Source: CALGYY01 sp963678485 (GTDB lineage: Bacteria; Bacteroidota; Bacteroidia; Bacteroidales; CAIWKO01). Taken from it: a stretch of DNA of 64,000 bases. The position numbers and the translations under genes are program-made. The notes under the pieces were generated by a model. That model was not told the DNA's origin. It searched no databases and worked only from the letters and a program-made list of their open reading frames with translations. Where the stretch lies: the NCBI GenBank assembly GCA_963678485.1, contig OY782882.1, positions 3,162,001 to 3,226,000 on the forward strand, in the 5' to 3' direction. Below are positions 26,286 through 35,112 of this stretch, one piece after another (the stretch's first letter is position 1; each line of letters opens with the position of its first letter).

Positions 26286-27671
26286 ATGATGAAATATTCT
26301 ATAGCTGTTCTATTTGCCTTCTTTTCGCTTCAATGGTCGTTCGCTCAAACCATTGACTTTTCTAAAGCTGTTGATGACAATCATTGGTCTTTCGCCTTTG
26401 ATAGTTCCAGTAGCGTTAATGGTCCCGTGTATGCCATTGCTGTTGGTACCGATGGAGTATATGTTGGCGGTTCATTTACAAAGGCCGGAAGCATTGCTGC
26501 ATCCAATATTGCCCGGTGGGATGGTACGCAGTGGCATGCGCTAGGTGGAGGCGTCAGCAGTGGAGGGATTGCTCCAGTAGTCCGCGCTATAGCTATTAGT
26601 GATACCAATGTTTATGTAGGAGGTTTGTTTTATTCAGCCGGTGCCGAAGTCGTTTCTAATATTGCGCGTTGGGATGGATCTGCTTGGTATTCGCTGGGAA
26701 GCGGTGCACAGGATATGGTTCGCGCACTGACCATTGATGTCAACGGAAAACTGTATGCCGGAGGCGATTTTGATGCAATTGGTGGATTGACGCAGTGTGG
26801 CTACATTGCAAACTGGGATGGTAGTCAATGGAATGCCGTTGATAGTGGTGTTAGCGGTTTCGGCAATCTTACCAGGGTCAATACCTTGGTTGCGAACGGA
26901 AAGAATATTTATGTCGGTGGAAACTTTCTTAAAGCAGGATCCGACTCCTCGAAATATATAGCAATGTGGAATGACTCCATTTGGAAGAGCTGTGGTGCGG
27001 GAACCACTGGTGAAGTAAATGTTCTGGCCATGCAAGGAACAAGTCTGTATGTTGCTGGTGACTTTTTAATTGCTGGAGGTACAACAGTAAATCATATTGC
27101 AACCTATACTTCAGGTGTGTGGGCCGCTATTGGTGATGGTGTTGATGATGCGCCAATGGCCATGGATTATGGTCAATACGATGTTTATGTCGGTTCTAAC
27201 AAAAGCCTGCTCCCTGCACAAAATGTATGTAAGTTCGATTGCTGCTGGGATCCCATGGGAAGCGGTGTTGATGGTCAACTCTACGCTATTGCTGCCAATG
27301 GAGCTGATGTCTGGGTCGGTGGCAGTTTTGCACAGGCAGGAGCACACCCAAGTTATTATTTCGGTCGATGGAATCCGAATATTATCTTTGCTTCCATTCA
27401 TGAGCTTTCTTCAACTTCTGATTATAATCTTTATCCGAATCCTTCTAATGGGACAATTTCACTTACATTTTCAGCTTCAGCAAATGAAAATTTGAAATGT
27501 TCCGTATTCAACCAAATGGGAGCCTGTGTGTTCGAAGAATCGATCCTTACCATGTCAGGAACCAATAACCTCAAACTGGATCTTCAATATCAAGCATCTG
27601 GTGTCTATCAGGTACAATTATCAAGAGATCGAATTCTCTATCAGAATAAGATTGTACTATTAAACGATTAA
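26286..27671 (+). CDS. T9SS type A cargo protein with beta-propeller-like repeats
   Basis: Secreted protein of 461 residues: signal peptide 1-20 (SFAQ), then about seven repeats of the pattern VYVGGSFTKAG...NIARWDGTQWHALG (for example VYVGGLFYSAG, LYAGGDFDAIGG, IYVGGNFLKAG, LYVAGDFLIAGG, VWVGGSFAQAG). These are typical of delta-60/Kelch-like propellers. It ends in a T9SS sorting domain (YNLYPNPSNGTISLTF ... GVYQVQLSRD ... NKIVLLND). Function unknown. It lies between the SUOX-like lipoprotein and the ABC permease, so it is probably part of the same surface machinery. Confidence 0.8.
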   Translation: MMKYSIAVLFAFFSLQWSFAQTIDFSKAVDDNHWSFAFDSSSSVNGPVYAIAVGTDGVYVGGSFTKAGSIAASNIARWDGTQWHALGGGVSSGGIAPVVRAIAISDTNVYVGGLFYSAGAEVVSNIARWDGSAWYSLGSGAQDMVRALTIDVNGKLYAGGDFDAIGGLTQCGYIANWDGSQWNAVDSGVSGFGNLTRVNTLVANGKNIYVGGNFLKAGSDSSKYIAMWNDSIWKSCGAGTTGEVNVLAMQGTSLYVAGDFLIAGGTTVNHIATYTSGVWAAIGDGVDDAPMAMDYGQYDVYVGSNKSLLPAQNVCKFDCCWDPMGSGVDGQLYAIAANGADVWVGGSFAQAGAHPSYYFGRWNPNIIFASIHELSSTSDYNLYPNPSNGTISLTFSASANENLKCSVFNQMGACVFEESILTMSGTNNLKLDLQYQASGVYQVQLSRDRILYQNKIVLLND

Positions 27672-27697
27672 TATTTCATAGCATTACCAAACCTTAC

Positions 27698-28501
27698 ATG
27701 AAGCCGGGCAAACACTTTTCTCCTTTTTATCTTGTTCTTGTTTTTCTTGGAGGAGGAATACTTCTTTTTGTAATGGCTCCATTACTGGGGATGTTCTTTG
27801 CTACGCCAATTTCAGCAGTATTTGATACCGCCGGCGATCAGGCGGTGAGAGATTCAATCTGGCTAACCCTGGCTACTGCATTTGCAGCCACTATCTGCTC
27901 AGCCATTGGTGCAATTCCCTTAGCCTATCTGCTTGCAAGAAAAGAATTTTTCCTAAAACGTTTTGTATTAGGACTGATTGATTTGCCTATTGTAATTCCT
28001 CATTCTGCTGCAGGTATCGCGATTCTTGGTTTTATATCACGTGATACGCTTGTTGGAAAATCCGCATCAATGATTGGGCTTGATTTGGTAGGACACCCGG
28101 CAGCAATATCTATTGCTATGGCTTTTGTTAGTGTTCCGTTTTTGATAAATGCCGCACGCGATGGTTTCTTGAGCGTTCCTGAAAAGCTTGAAAAGGCTGC
28201 GCTGAGCTTAGGCGCATCGCCGTTTAGAGTGTTTTTTTCTATCTCATTACCATTAGCATGGAGAAATATTGTTTCAGGATTGATTATGATGTTTGCCCGT
28301 GGAATGAGCGAGTTCGGCGCGGTCATTATCGTTGCATATCATCCAATGATTACGCCTGTGCTTATTTTCGAACGATTCGGTTCTTTTGGTTTGGAATACG
28401 CAAGACCTGTTGCAGTCGTATTTATTCTAGTATCTCTATTCTTCTTTATCTTATTACGATTACTTTCAAAACGACCCTATGCTAGAGATTACCGGGATTA
28501 A
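27698..28501 (+). CDS. wtpB: Tungstate/molybdate ABC transporter permease (WtpB/ModB-like)
   Basis: Inner-membrane permease of 267 residues with about six transmembrane helices. The EAA loop that docks on the ATPase is LEKAALSLGASPFRVFFSISLP. It is followed by ARGMSEFGAVIIVAYHPMITPVLIFERFGSFGLEYARPVA, a block shared by the WtpB/tungstate permeases. It overlaps the ATPase gene by 23 nt. With that ATPase and the WtpA-like lipoprotein 11 kb upstream it makes a complete importer. Confidence 0.9.
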   Translation: MKPGKHFSPFYLVLVFLGGGILLFVMAPLLGMFFATPISAVFDTAGDQAVRDSIWLTLATAFAATICSAIGAIPLAYLLARKEFFLKRFVLGLIDLPIVIPHSAAGIAILGFISRDTLVGKSASMIGLDLVGHPAAISIAMAFVSVPFLINAARDGFLSVPEKLEKAALSLGASPFRVFFSISLPLAWRNIVSGLIMMFARGMSEFGAVIIVAYHPMITPVLIFERFGSFGLEYARPVAVVFILVSLFFFILLRLLSKRPYARDYRD

Positions 28502-29531
28502 TCTAAACGTTGGAGCATTTTCGTTAAAGGATGTCTCGCTAAGCGTGAACAAAGGAGATTACTTTGCATTGCTGGGTGTTTCAGGTAGTGGAAAGTCTGT
28601 GCTTCTTGAAATGATTTCAGGATTACGACAACCAGAAAATGGTAGCATTTTATTAGATGGCGTCGATATCACCCGAAAGAAAATCCAGGATCGAAGCGTA
28701 GGAATCGTATTTCAAGATAGCGCTGTATTTCCCCACATGAATGTCGCAAGAAATATTGAGTACTCGTTGAAAGGCAGAGGTAAGTCTTCCGCAGAGATTA
28801 AAAGTTCTGTTCTTCGTTGGGCGAAGCGTCTTGGTATTCATGAGCTACTTAACCGTTTTCCCTCAGGATTATCAGGTGGTGAGCTGAAACGTGTTGCCTT
28901 AGCACGTACCCTTGCCATGGAACCAAAAATTCTACTACTCGACGAACCCCTCTCTTCCCTTGATGTTCTGCTGCAATTCGATATGATGCAATTACTGAGT
29001 ACCTTGAATAATGAAGGACAAACCATCATTCACGTCACGCACGACTATTCCGAAGCCTATGCATTGGCTTCAAAACTTGCAGTAATGAATGATGGAACGA
29101 TTGTTCAATCAGGTACACCGGAACAAGTTTTTAATAATCCCGGCAATGCGTTTATTGCACGACTTACCGGAATAAAAAATTATTTCATTTGTGCCAACGC
29201 TGAAGCTTATCAAAATAAATATAAAATATATATGGAAGGTGGTCATCATTTAATCGCTTCAAGACAAAGTAAAAAAAATGCCGCCTTTTATATAAAGAGT
29301 GATGAAATATTTATAAATTGTTCATTTGAATATGCTAACGTTTTTCCTGCCCGTGTTGAAGGCGTTTTCCCATTTCAGGGCGGTGCAGATGTGCTGCTAA
29401 ACGCAGGTTTTAAGCTACATGCGCACCTCGACAATGCGCAGTGGTCATCGTTGTCACCAAAGGTGGGAGATTCGGTAAGGATTAGTTTTTCTGAAGATGC
29501 TATTATTTTATTAGGCGTTGAGGCTCAGTAG
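28479..29531 (+). CDS. wtpC: Tungstate/molybdate ABC transporter ATPase (WtpC/ModC-like)
   Basis: ABC ATPase of 350 residues: Walker A GVSGSGKSVLLEM at about 33-45, Q-loop VFQDSAVFPHM, signature LSGGELKRVALA, Walker B ILLLDEPLSSLD, H-loop IIHVTHDYSEA. The C-terminal 120 residues form a regulatory region (EIFINCS ... FPARVEGVFPFQGGADVLL) of the TOBE/ModC type found in ModC and WtpC. It drives import with the permease just upstream and ends the uptake locus; no terminator is visible before the DUF4476 gene. Confidence 0.92.
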   Translation: MLEITGINLNVGAFSLKDVSLSVNKGDYFALLGVSGSGKSVLLEMISGLRQPENGSILLDGVDITRKKIQDRSVGIVFQDSAVFPHMNVARNIEYSLKGRGKSSAEIKSSVLRWAKRLGIHELLNRFPSGLSGGELKRVALARTLAMEPKILLLDEPLSSLDVLLQFDMMQLLSTLNNEGQTIIHVTHDYSEAYALASKLAVMNDGTIVQSGTPEQVFNNPGNAFIARLTGIKNYFICANAEAYQNKYKIYMEGGHHLIASRQSKKNAAFYIKSDEIFINCSFEYANVFPARVEGVFPFQGGADVLLNAGFKLHAHLDNAQWSSLSPKVGDSVRISFSEDAIILLGVEAQ

Positions 29532-29609
29532 AAAGTCCCAATATTCTTACCTTTTAAATGGTGTGCCTTGTGGATGCTCAGGATTTTTGGCACATTCATT
29601 GAAATGTCG

Positions 29610-29640
29610 TGGTCCTCACCCAATAAATCAAGGAGGACCA
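29610..29640 (+). promoter_or_regulatory. Shine-Dalgarno-sequestering hairpin
   Basis: TGGTCCTC (29610-29617) pairs perfectly with GAGGACCA (29633-29640) across a 15-nt loop. The right arm contains the end of AAGGAGG (29630-29636), an exceptionally strong Shine-Dalgarno for this group, 8 nt before the ATG at 29645. Translation of the DUF4476 gene should depend on opening this stem. Confidence 0.6.
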
Positions 29641-29644
29641 TATT

Positions 29645-30403
29645 ATGAAAAAGTTCATCATTACCTTAGTAATCTGCATCGGAGTCCTCGGCGTTCGTGC
29701 ATCGTACTTGCCTTCCAGCTTGACACTCCGTATGTGGGACAATTCAATAATCTCAGTTGTTCTCGACGGACAAGTGTATGATCAATACAATACCTCATAC
29801 ACCTTTGCAAATGTTGCTGGTGGAAGCCATTCATTAAAAGTATATCGTTACTACACTGGTCATAATGGGGTAGTGAGCGGGTTTCCAAAAATGGTATTCA
29901 ATGGATATATAAATGTTGCAGGAGGAAAATCTGTTTCTAGTATGATTACTGCCGATTGCCGTTATATTGTTTTAAGCGAATACTCGATGGTTCCCGATAA
30001 CGGAAATCATTATGGGAATGGACATCACGGTGGACCGCATAATTATTCCGGACCACATAATAATTATAATGAACCATACAATTATCCAAATTGTCCTTCG
30101 CCAAATTATGGTCCTACATGCATGAGTGAATATGATTTTGCTGCATTAAAATCGGTTGTTGCAAACACTTCATTCGACGATAGTAAATTAAGTATCTGTA
30201 AACAAGCGATTGCTGCAAACAATGTTACGACCAATCAGGTGTGTGAGTTAATGCGGTTGTTAACTTTCGAATCAGGAAAATTGGAATTAGCAAAGTTCGC
30301 CTATAGCTATGTTATTGATAAGAACAGATATTATTTAGTGAACAATGAATTTACCTTCAGTAGCTCAATCGACGACCTAAACCGTTACATTTCATCATAC
30401 TAA
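29645..30403 (+). CDS. Secreted DUF4476-domain protein
   Basis: Exported protein of 252 residues: signal peptide 1-19 (VRASY), a beta-rich N-terminal domain about 20-115 (SYTFANVAGGSHSLKVYRY), then a low-complexity stretch rich in His, Gly, Pro, Asn and Tyr at about 118-158. The C-terminal DUF4476 domain is at about 160-250 (FDDSKLSICKQAIAANNVTTNQVCELMRLL, then KLELAKFAYSYVIDKNRYY). The His-rich linker might bind metal, but that is inference. DUF4476 proteins are Bacteroidota-restricted with no established function. The gene has a sequestered strong ribosome-binding site upstream and a terminator downstream. Confidence 0.85.
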   Translation: MKKFIITLVICIGVLGVRASYLPSSLTLRMWDNSIISVVLDGQVYDQYNTSYTFANVAGGSHSLKVYRYYTGHNGVVSGFPKMVFNGYINVAGGKSVSSMITADCRYIVLSEYSMVPDNGNHYGNGHHGGPHNYSGPHNNYNEPYNYPNCPSPNYGPTCMSEYDFAALKSVVANTSFDDSKLSICKQAIAANNVTTNQVCELMRLLTFESGKLELAKFAYSYVIDKNRYYLVNNEFTFSSSIDDLNRYISSY

Positions 30404-30425
30404 AGCTTCATTCAATTTCGTCTGG

Positions 30426-30454
30426 CCGCACCCTTAGTGGTGCGGTTTTTTTTT
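30426..30454 (+). terminator. Rho-independent terminator of the DUF4476 gene
   Basis: CCGCACC (30426-30432) and GGTGCGG (30439-30445) form a 7-bp stem with a 6-nt loop, followed by nine T. Confidence 0.85.
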
Positions 30455-30501
30455 GTGTCCCCTTAACAATGTTCTTAACCCACGCTTAGATATATTTGGT
30501 T

Positions 30502-30509
30502 TAATTTTG
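30502..30509 (+). promoter_or_regulatory. -7 element of the GAPDH gene
   Basis: TAATTTTG fits TAnnTTTG, 50 nt before the ATG at 30560; no clear -33 element. Confidence 0.4.
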
Positions 30510-30559
30510 CAACGAAATCTGATTAGTTGATGTGTGATTAGAACGTAATAATAATAAAA

Positions 30560-31573
30560 ATGGCTATACGAGTTGGGATTAACGGTCTAGGCCGTATTGG
30601 AAAGGTAGTCTTCAGAATTCTTCAGAACACCTCGGACCTCGAGTTGGTGGGGATTAATGATTTGATGGGAATGGAAACCTTGGTGCATCTAATAAAATAC
30701 GATAGCACACACAGGCCGTTTCGCGGGAGCATTGAAGCGGGAAAAGATTGTATCGTTGTAAACGGGAAAAGGATTGCTGTTAGCGCCTATCCCGATCCTG
30801 TAAATATTCCCTGGAGTTCTTACGGAGTAGATTATGTAATTGAATCATCCGGCTTGTTTACAACGCGTGCATTGCTGCAAAAGCATTTGGATGCAGGTGC
30901 AAAAAAAGTAGTGCTTTCTTGTCCTCCAAAAGATCATCCGGATCGTACCGTAGTGCTTGGTGTAAATGAGCAGCAACTTTTGGCTAAGGATAGAATTATT
31001 TCCAATGCTTCCTGTACGACGAATTGCCTTGCACCCGTGCTGAATTTATTGAATAATACGCTTGGTATTGATCGCGCTTTCATGAATACAGTGCATCCTT
31101 TTACAAACAACCAGACCATAATCGATGCTCCGCACAAGGATTTGCGTAGGGCGAGAACTGCGGGTGTAAATATTATCCCAACTACCAGTACTGCCGTTGA
31201 AGCCTTATTTCTAGTGATGCCGGAGATGACAGATCGTTTTGATGGGCTTGCTGTCAGAGTGCCTGTTCATGATGGGTCATTGATAGAATTAAGTGTAATT
31301 CTTCAGAAGAATACCACCGTTGAAGAAGTGAATCAAATGATGAAGCAAGCGTCGGACACTGCATTGAAGGGTATATTGGGCTATACCGAAGACCCGATTG
31401 TTTCCGCTGATATTATTGGTGACTCGCACTCTGCAATTTTTGATGCTTTGTCGACACGGGTTTTGGGGGGCAACTTTTTACAAATCATTGTCTGGTATGA
31501 TAATGAAACCGGATATTCGCACCGCATTGTTGATCTGTTGAGTCTAATGGGACACATGGATGGAATTATTTGA
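30560..31573 (+). CDS. gap: Glyceraldehyde-3-phosphate dehydrogenase, type I
   Basis: NAD-dependent GAPDH of glycolysis, 337 residues. The Rossmann motif is INGLGRIGKVVFR at about 6-18. The catalytic Cys lies in SNASCTTNCLAPVL (about residue 155). The substrate-site block is HDGSLIELSVIL and the C-terminal part is SADIIGDSHSAIFDALS and WYDNETGYSHRIVDL. The tex gene follows after 18 nt and may be cotranscribed. Confidence 0.97.
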   Translation: MAIRVGINGLGRIGKVVFRILQNTSDLELVGINDLMGMETLVHLIKYDSTHRPFRGSIEAGKDCIVVNGKRIAVSAYPDPVNIPWSSYGVDYVIESSGLFTTRALLQKHLDAGAKKVVLSCPPKDHPDRTVVLGVNEQQLLAKDRIISNASCTTNCLAPVLNLLNNTLGIDRAFMNTVHPFTNNQTIIDAPHKDLRRARTAGVNIIPTTSTAVEALFLVMPEMTDRFDGLAVRVPVHDGSLIELSVILQKNTTVEEVNQMMKQASDTALKGILGYTEDPIVSADIIGDSHSAIFDALSTRVLGGNFLQIIVWYDNETGYSHRIVDLLSLMGHMDGII

Positions 31574-31591
31574 TAAATATAGAATCGTTAT

Positions 31592-33727
31592 ATGATTGCC
31601 TACGCACAAAAAATAGCAGCTGAATTAAATATCAGCGTAAAGCAGGTTGAAAATACCTTACGCTTGTTGGAAGATGGATCGACCGTTCCGTTTATAAGTC
31701 GTTACCGAAAAGAGGCTACGGGCAGTTTGGATGAGGTCGTGATTGCCCGTATTCGCGATCGTGCGCACGAATTGGAAGAATTGGATAAGCGCAGGGAAAC
31801 CATTTTGGCATCCATTCTTGAACAGGGAAAACTCACCGATGAGCTTAAGAAATCCATACTTGCGGCAGTCACAATGAGTGAGCTTGAGGACCTTTATTTA
31901 CCATATCGTCCGAAACGAAAGACCAGAGCTAGTATTGCAAGGGCAAAAGGTTTGGAGCCTCTGGCCGCTTTTGTTTTACAACAACTCGTGCGTGACCCGA
32001 TGGTAGAAGCAGAGCGATATGTCGATGAAGAGAAAGGTGTAAAATCTGCAGAAGAGGCCTTGGCTGGAGCACGCGATATTATTGCGGAAGATTTGAACGA
32101 AAGTGCGAATGTGAGGCAGCGTCTGCGTAATTTATTTGTTCGTGAGGCCGTAATCAGTTCCAAAGTGGTGAAAGGAAAAGAGATTGAAGGGAACAAATAT
32201 GAATCGTGGTATGAGTGGAGTGAAAATCTGATGCGGTCTCCATCGCACAGATTACTGGCTATGTTTCGTGGAGAAAACGAAGGTTTCCTTCGAATTTCTG
32301 CTGAACCTGAAGCTGAAAAGGCGCTGGAGATTATTGAAAAAATGACGTTGCGAAATAATGGTCCCTGCACCGATCAGGTTGAGATGGCCATAAAGGATAG
32401 TTATAAAAGATTGCTTCAGCCATCGCTGGAAACTGAGTTACGGCAAATGGCAAAGCTGCGTGCAGATGAAGAAGCCATTCGGGTTTTTACCGAAAATTTA
32501 CGGCAATTACTTATGTCGTCGCCGCTTGGAAACAAAAACGTTCTTGCGCTGGATCCGGGATTCAGGAGTGGTTGTAAGGTAGTTTGTCTGGATAAATATG
32601 GTAAATTATTGCATAATGAAACCATATATCCGCATCCACCCCAAAATGAAACTAAGCAGGCTGCCGCAAAGATAGCACAACTTGTTAGTGCCTATAAAAT
32701 CGAAGCCATTGCCATTGGAAATGGAACTGCGGGTCGTGAAACAGAGAATTTTGTTAAGCATATCCGTTTTGATAAAGAGGTTATCGCAGTGATGGTGAAC
32801 GAAAGCGGAGCCTCGGTTTATTCTGCTTCTGCAGTGGCTAGAGAAGAGTTTCCGGAGTATGATGTTACTGTCAGAGGTTCTGTTTCCATTGGAAGGCGAT
32901 TGATGGATCCATTGGCAGAGCTGGTAAAGATCGATCCTAAATCGATAGGTGTGGGGCAGTACCAGCATGATGTTGATCAGTCATTATTGCAAAAGAGTTT
33001 GGAAATGGTGGTCGAAAGCTGCGTTAATCAGGTTGGTGTTGAGGTAAACAGTGCCAGCAAAGAGTTGCTCACTTATGTATCAGGAATGGGGCCAGTGCTG
33101 GCAAAGAATTTTGTTGAATACAGAAATAAAAATGGAGCTTTTACCAGCAGAAAGCAATTTTTAAAAGTGCCGAGATTTGGTGAGAAAGCTTTTGAGCAGT
33201 CTGCCGGCTTCCTAAGAATTCGAGATGCTGAGAATCCACTCGACCGAAGTGCTGTGCATCCAGAGAGTTATCATGTGGTTGATGCTATGGCAAAGCAGGC
33301 TGGGGCAGGAGTAAAAGATTTGATGGAAAATCCAGAGCTTCGCAAAACCATTAAGCTTGAAAGTTTTGTTTCAGCGAAAATCGGTTTGCCTACCCTTAAG
33401 GATATTATGCAAGAGTTGGCAAAGCCGGGAAGAGATCCCCGTAAGGAGTTTGACTTGTTTGAGTTCGACCGTTCGGTAAACACGCTGGAAGATTTACAAC
33501 CCGGCATGGTACTGCCTGGGATAGTCACCAATATTACTGCATTTGGAGCTTTCGTTGATGTTGGTGTTCATCAGGACGGATTGGTGCATGTTAGCCAGAT
33601 GGCCGACCGGTATATTAAGGATCCTAATGAGGTGGTGAAATTGAACCAAAAAGTGATGGTAAAAGTGATGGATGTAGACCTTAAACGAAAGAGAATTTCC
33701 TTTTCAATGAAAGAAGCTTCACAATAA
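31592..33727 (+). CDS. tex: Tex-family RNA-binding transcription accessory protein
   Basis: Tex binds nucleic acid and is linked to transcription in many bacteria. It is 711 residues. The N-terminal helical Tex domain has the start QVENTLRLLEDGSTVPFISRYRKEATG. The YqgF/RuvX-like domain is at about 310-440 (LALDPGFRSGCKVVCLD, EAIAIGNGTAGRETE). Helix-hairpin-helix motifs lie at about 480-560 (KELLTYVSGMGPVLAKNFVEYR). A C-terminal S1 domain covers about 635-705 (GMVLPGIVTNITAFGAFVDVGV ... GLVHVSQMADRYI). The domain set is complete. Confidence 0.96.
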   Translation: MIAYAQKIAAELNISVKQVENTLRLLEDGSTVPFISRYRKEATGSLDEVVIARIRDRAHELEELDKRRETILASILEQGKLTDELKKSILAAVTMSELEDLYLPYRPKRKTRASIARAKGLEPLAAFVLQQLVRDPMVEAERYVDEEKGVKSAEEALAGARDIIAEDLNESANVRQRLRNLFVREAVISSKVVKGKEIEGNKYESWYEWSENLMRSPSHRLLAMFRGENEGFLRISAEPEAEKALEIIEKMTLRNNGPCTDQVEMAIKDSYKRLLQPSLETELRQMAKLRADEEAIRVFTENLRQLLMSSPLGNKNVLALDPGFRSGCKVVCLDKYGKLLHNETIYPHPPQNETKQAAAKIAQLVSAYKIEAIAIGNGTAGRETENFVKHIRFDKEVIAVMVNESGASVYSASAVAREEFPEYDVTVRGSVSIGRRLMDPLAELVKIDPKSIGVGQYQHDVDQSLLQKSLEMVVESCVNQVGVEVNSASKELLTYVSGMGPVLAKNFVEYRNKNGAFTSRKQFLKVPRFGEKAFEQSAGFLRIRDAENPLDRSAVHPESYHVVDAMAKQAGAGVKDLMENPELRKTIKLESFVSAKIGLPTLKDIMQELAKPGRDPRKEFDLFEFDRSVNTLEDLQPGMVLPGIVTNITAFGAFVDVGVHQDGLVHVSQMADRYIKDPNEVVKLNQKVMVKVMDVDLKRKRISFSMKEASQ

Positions 33728-33763
33728 ATATATAAATTATGCGCTTTTGTGCTGATTGTGATG

Positions 33764-33771
33764 TAATTTTG
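33764..33771 (+). promoter_or_regulatory. -7 element of the PorT-like barrel gene
   Basis: TAATTTTG ends 5 nt before the ATG at 33777, so the transcript should be nearly leaderless. A TTTG lies at 33746-33749, a shorter spacer (14 nt) than usual. Confidence 0.45.
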
Positions 33772-33776
33772 CATTT

Positions 33777-34502
33777 ATGAAAAAGATAGTTTTTACTCTA
33801 TTATTGTTTCTGCCTGTTATTGCAGGCTTCGCACAGCGCAATGGTGGTGATGTTGACAAGGATCGGCAAATCAAAGGTGTGATTATCGCCGGGCTTAACT
33901 TGTCTCAGGTTGATGGTGATGAAGTATATGGCTTCAGTAAAGGAGGCTTAAATGCTGGTTTTGGCGCGACGCTGCCATTGGGAAAGGGATTTTCGTTTGG
34001 AATTGAAACGCTATTTAATCAAAAAGGTGCATATCGTAAATTTAGCCCTGAATATGATTCTACCGGAAAACCCTATTATCATTTAAAACTGGATTATTTG
34101 GAAGTACCTGTGATGTTTTCTTTTGAGGACAGGCATATCTGGACCATCGGACTTGGATTTTCGTGGGGACGCAGGGTGAGTTACAGAGAAATCGAACATG
34201 GTCTGGTGATGGATTCATCTTCACAGTATTCGAAAAACGATTTCGATGTACTGCTTGATTTGCAACTTAGAGTTTGGAAACATTTAAAGGTTGATGTACG
34301 CTATGCCTATTCAATGGCAAAGATTCGCACACGCAACTATGGACCTACCCTGGCAGGCGAGGAATGGACGCGCGACCAGTATCACAATCTTATTTCCCTA
34401 CGATTGCTTTATGTTCTAAACGAAAAGTATGTGCCTGCGCCAAAAAAGAAAAGCCATAAAAAAACTAACACCACCGCTTATATAGCTCCCTGGAATTTAT
34501 GA
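33777..34502 (+). CDS. Outer-membrane beta-barrel protein, PorT-like family
   Basis: Exported protein of 241 residues with signal peptide 1-19 (AGFAQ) and alternating amphipathic strands compatible with an eight-stranded barrel: GVIIAGLNLSQVDGDEVYGF, GLNAGFGATLPLGKGFSFGIE, DYLEVPVMFSF, RVWKHLKVDVRYAYSMAKI. It ends with a basic tail (PAPKKKSHKKTN). It matches the general outer-membrane protein beta-barrel (PorT) family, a broad group; it is not necessarily the T9SS PorT itself. It overlaps folA by 4 nt. Confidence 0.75.
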   Translation: MKKIVFTLLLFLPVIAGFAQRNGGDVDKDRQIKGVIIAGLNLSQVDGDEVYGFSKGGLNAGFGATLPLGKGFSFGIETLFNQKGAYRKFSPEYDSTGKPYYHLKLDYLEVPVMFSFEDRHIWTIGLGFSWGRRVSYREIEHGLVMDSSSQYSKNDFDVLLDLQLRVWKHLKVDVRYAYSMAKIRTRNYGPTLAGEEWTRDQYHNLISLRLLYVLNEKYVPAPKKKSHKKTNTTAYIAPWNL

Positions 34503-34999
34503 AACCTATATCCATTATTGTAGCCATTGCAGCAAATCATGCCATTGGTAAGGATAACCAATTACTTTGGCATATTTCGGCTGACCTGAAAAGGTTTAAG
34601 CAAATTACTGGTGGTCATCCAGTGGTGATGGGTAAAAATACATTTTATTCCTTGCCTGTCCGCCCTCTTCCTAAACGCAGGAATATTGTTATTACCAATG
34701 TTCCCGGTGAGATCATTGAAGGTTGCGATATGGCTTATTCTATTGAAGAAGCAGAAGCCCTATGCGATGAGAATATAGAGAATTTCATTATTGGTGGGGG
34801 AAGTATTTATCAGCAGTTTATGGATATTGCTTATAAAATGTACATCACCCGCGTTCATAAGGAATTTGATGGCGATGTGTTTTTCCCTGAGATTGATCCA
34901 AATGTGTGGCAGTTATCAGAAATCATTGAGGTTCCTTTCGATGCCCAATGTGGCTTTGGATATTCGTATGAGATTTGGGTTAGAAAGAATCGGTTTTAA
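34499..34999 (+). CDS. folA: Dihydrofolate reductase
   Basis: NADPH-dependent reduction of dihydrofolate, 166 residues. The sequence carries the family blocks IVAIAANHAIGKDNQLLWHISADLKRFK, with the substrate-site acidic residue in HISADLK; HPVVMGKNTFYSLP; and FIIGGGSIYQQFM. It works with thymidylate synthase, which is encoded on the opposite strand at 37874-38665, with two acyltransferase-type genes in between. Confidence 0.96.
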   Translation: MKPISIIVAIAANHAIGKDNQLLWHISADLKRFKQITGGHPVVMGKNTFYSLPVRPLPKRRNIVITNVPGEIIEGCDMAYSIEEAEALCDENIENFIIGGGSIYQQFMDIAYKMYITRVHKEFDGDVFFPEIDPNVWQLSEIIEVPFDAQCGFGYSYEIWVRKNRF

Positions 35000-35112
35000 T
35001 CCTGAAAATGAGAGTGTGCCGGCGTCAGAGATAAGATTTGTCAAATCTATCCTATAATTTTAACCTTCATGATGATTGGTTTTCTTCGTTAAATTTCAGC
35101 GAAGTGATTGTA

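Noticed and set aside
26634..27495. Antisense and alternate-frame readings in the beta-propeller gene
   Set aside because: They arise from the repeat pattern of the real gene; no independent signals.
31894..32370. 158-codon antisense frame in tex
   Set aside because: Serine-rich low-complexity translation typical of an antisense shadow of a charged gene.
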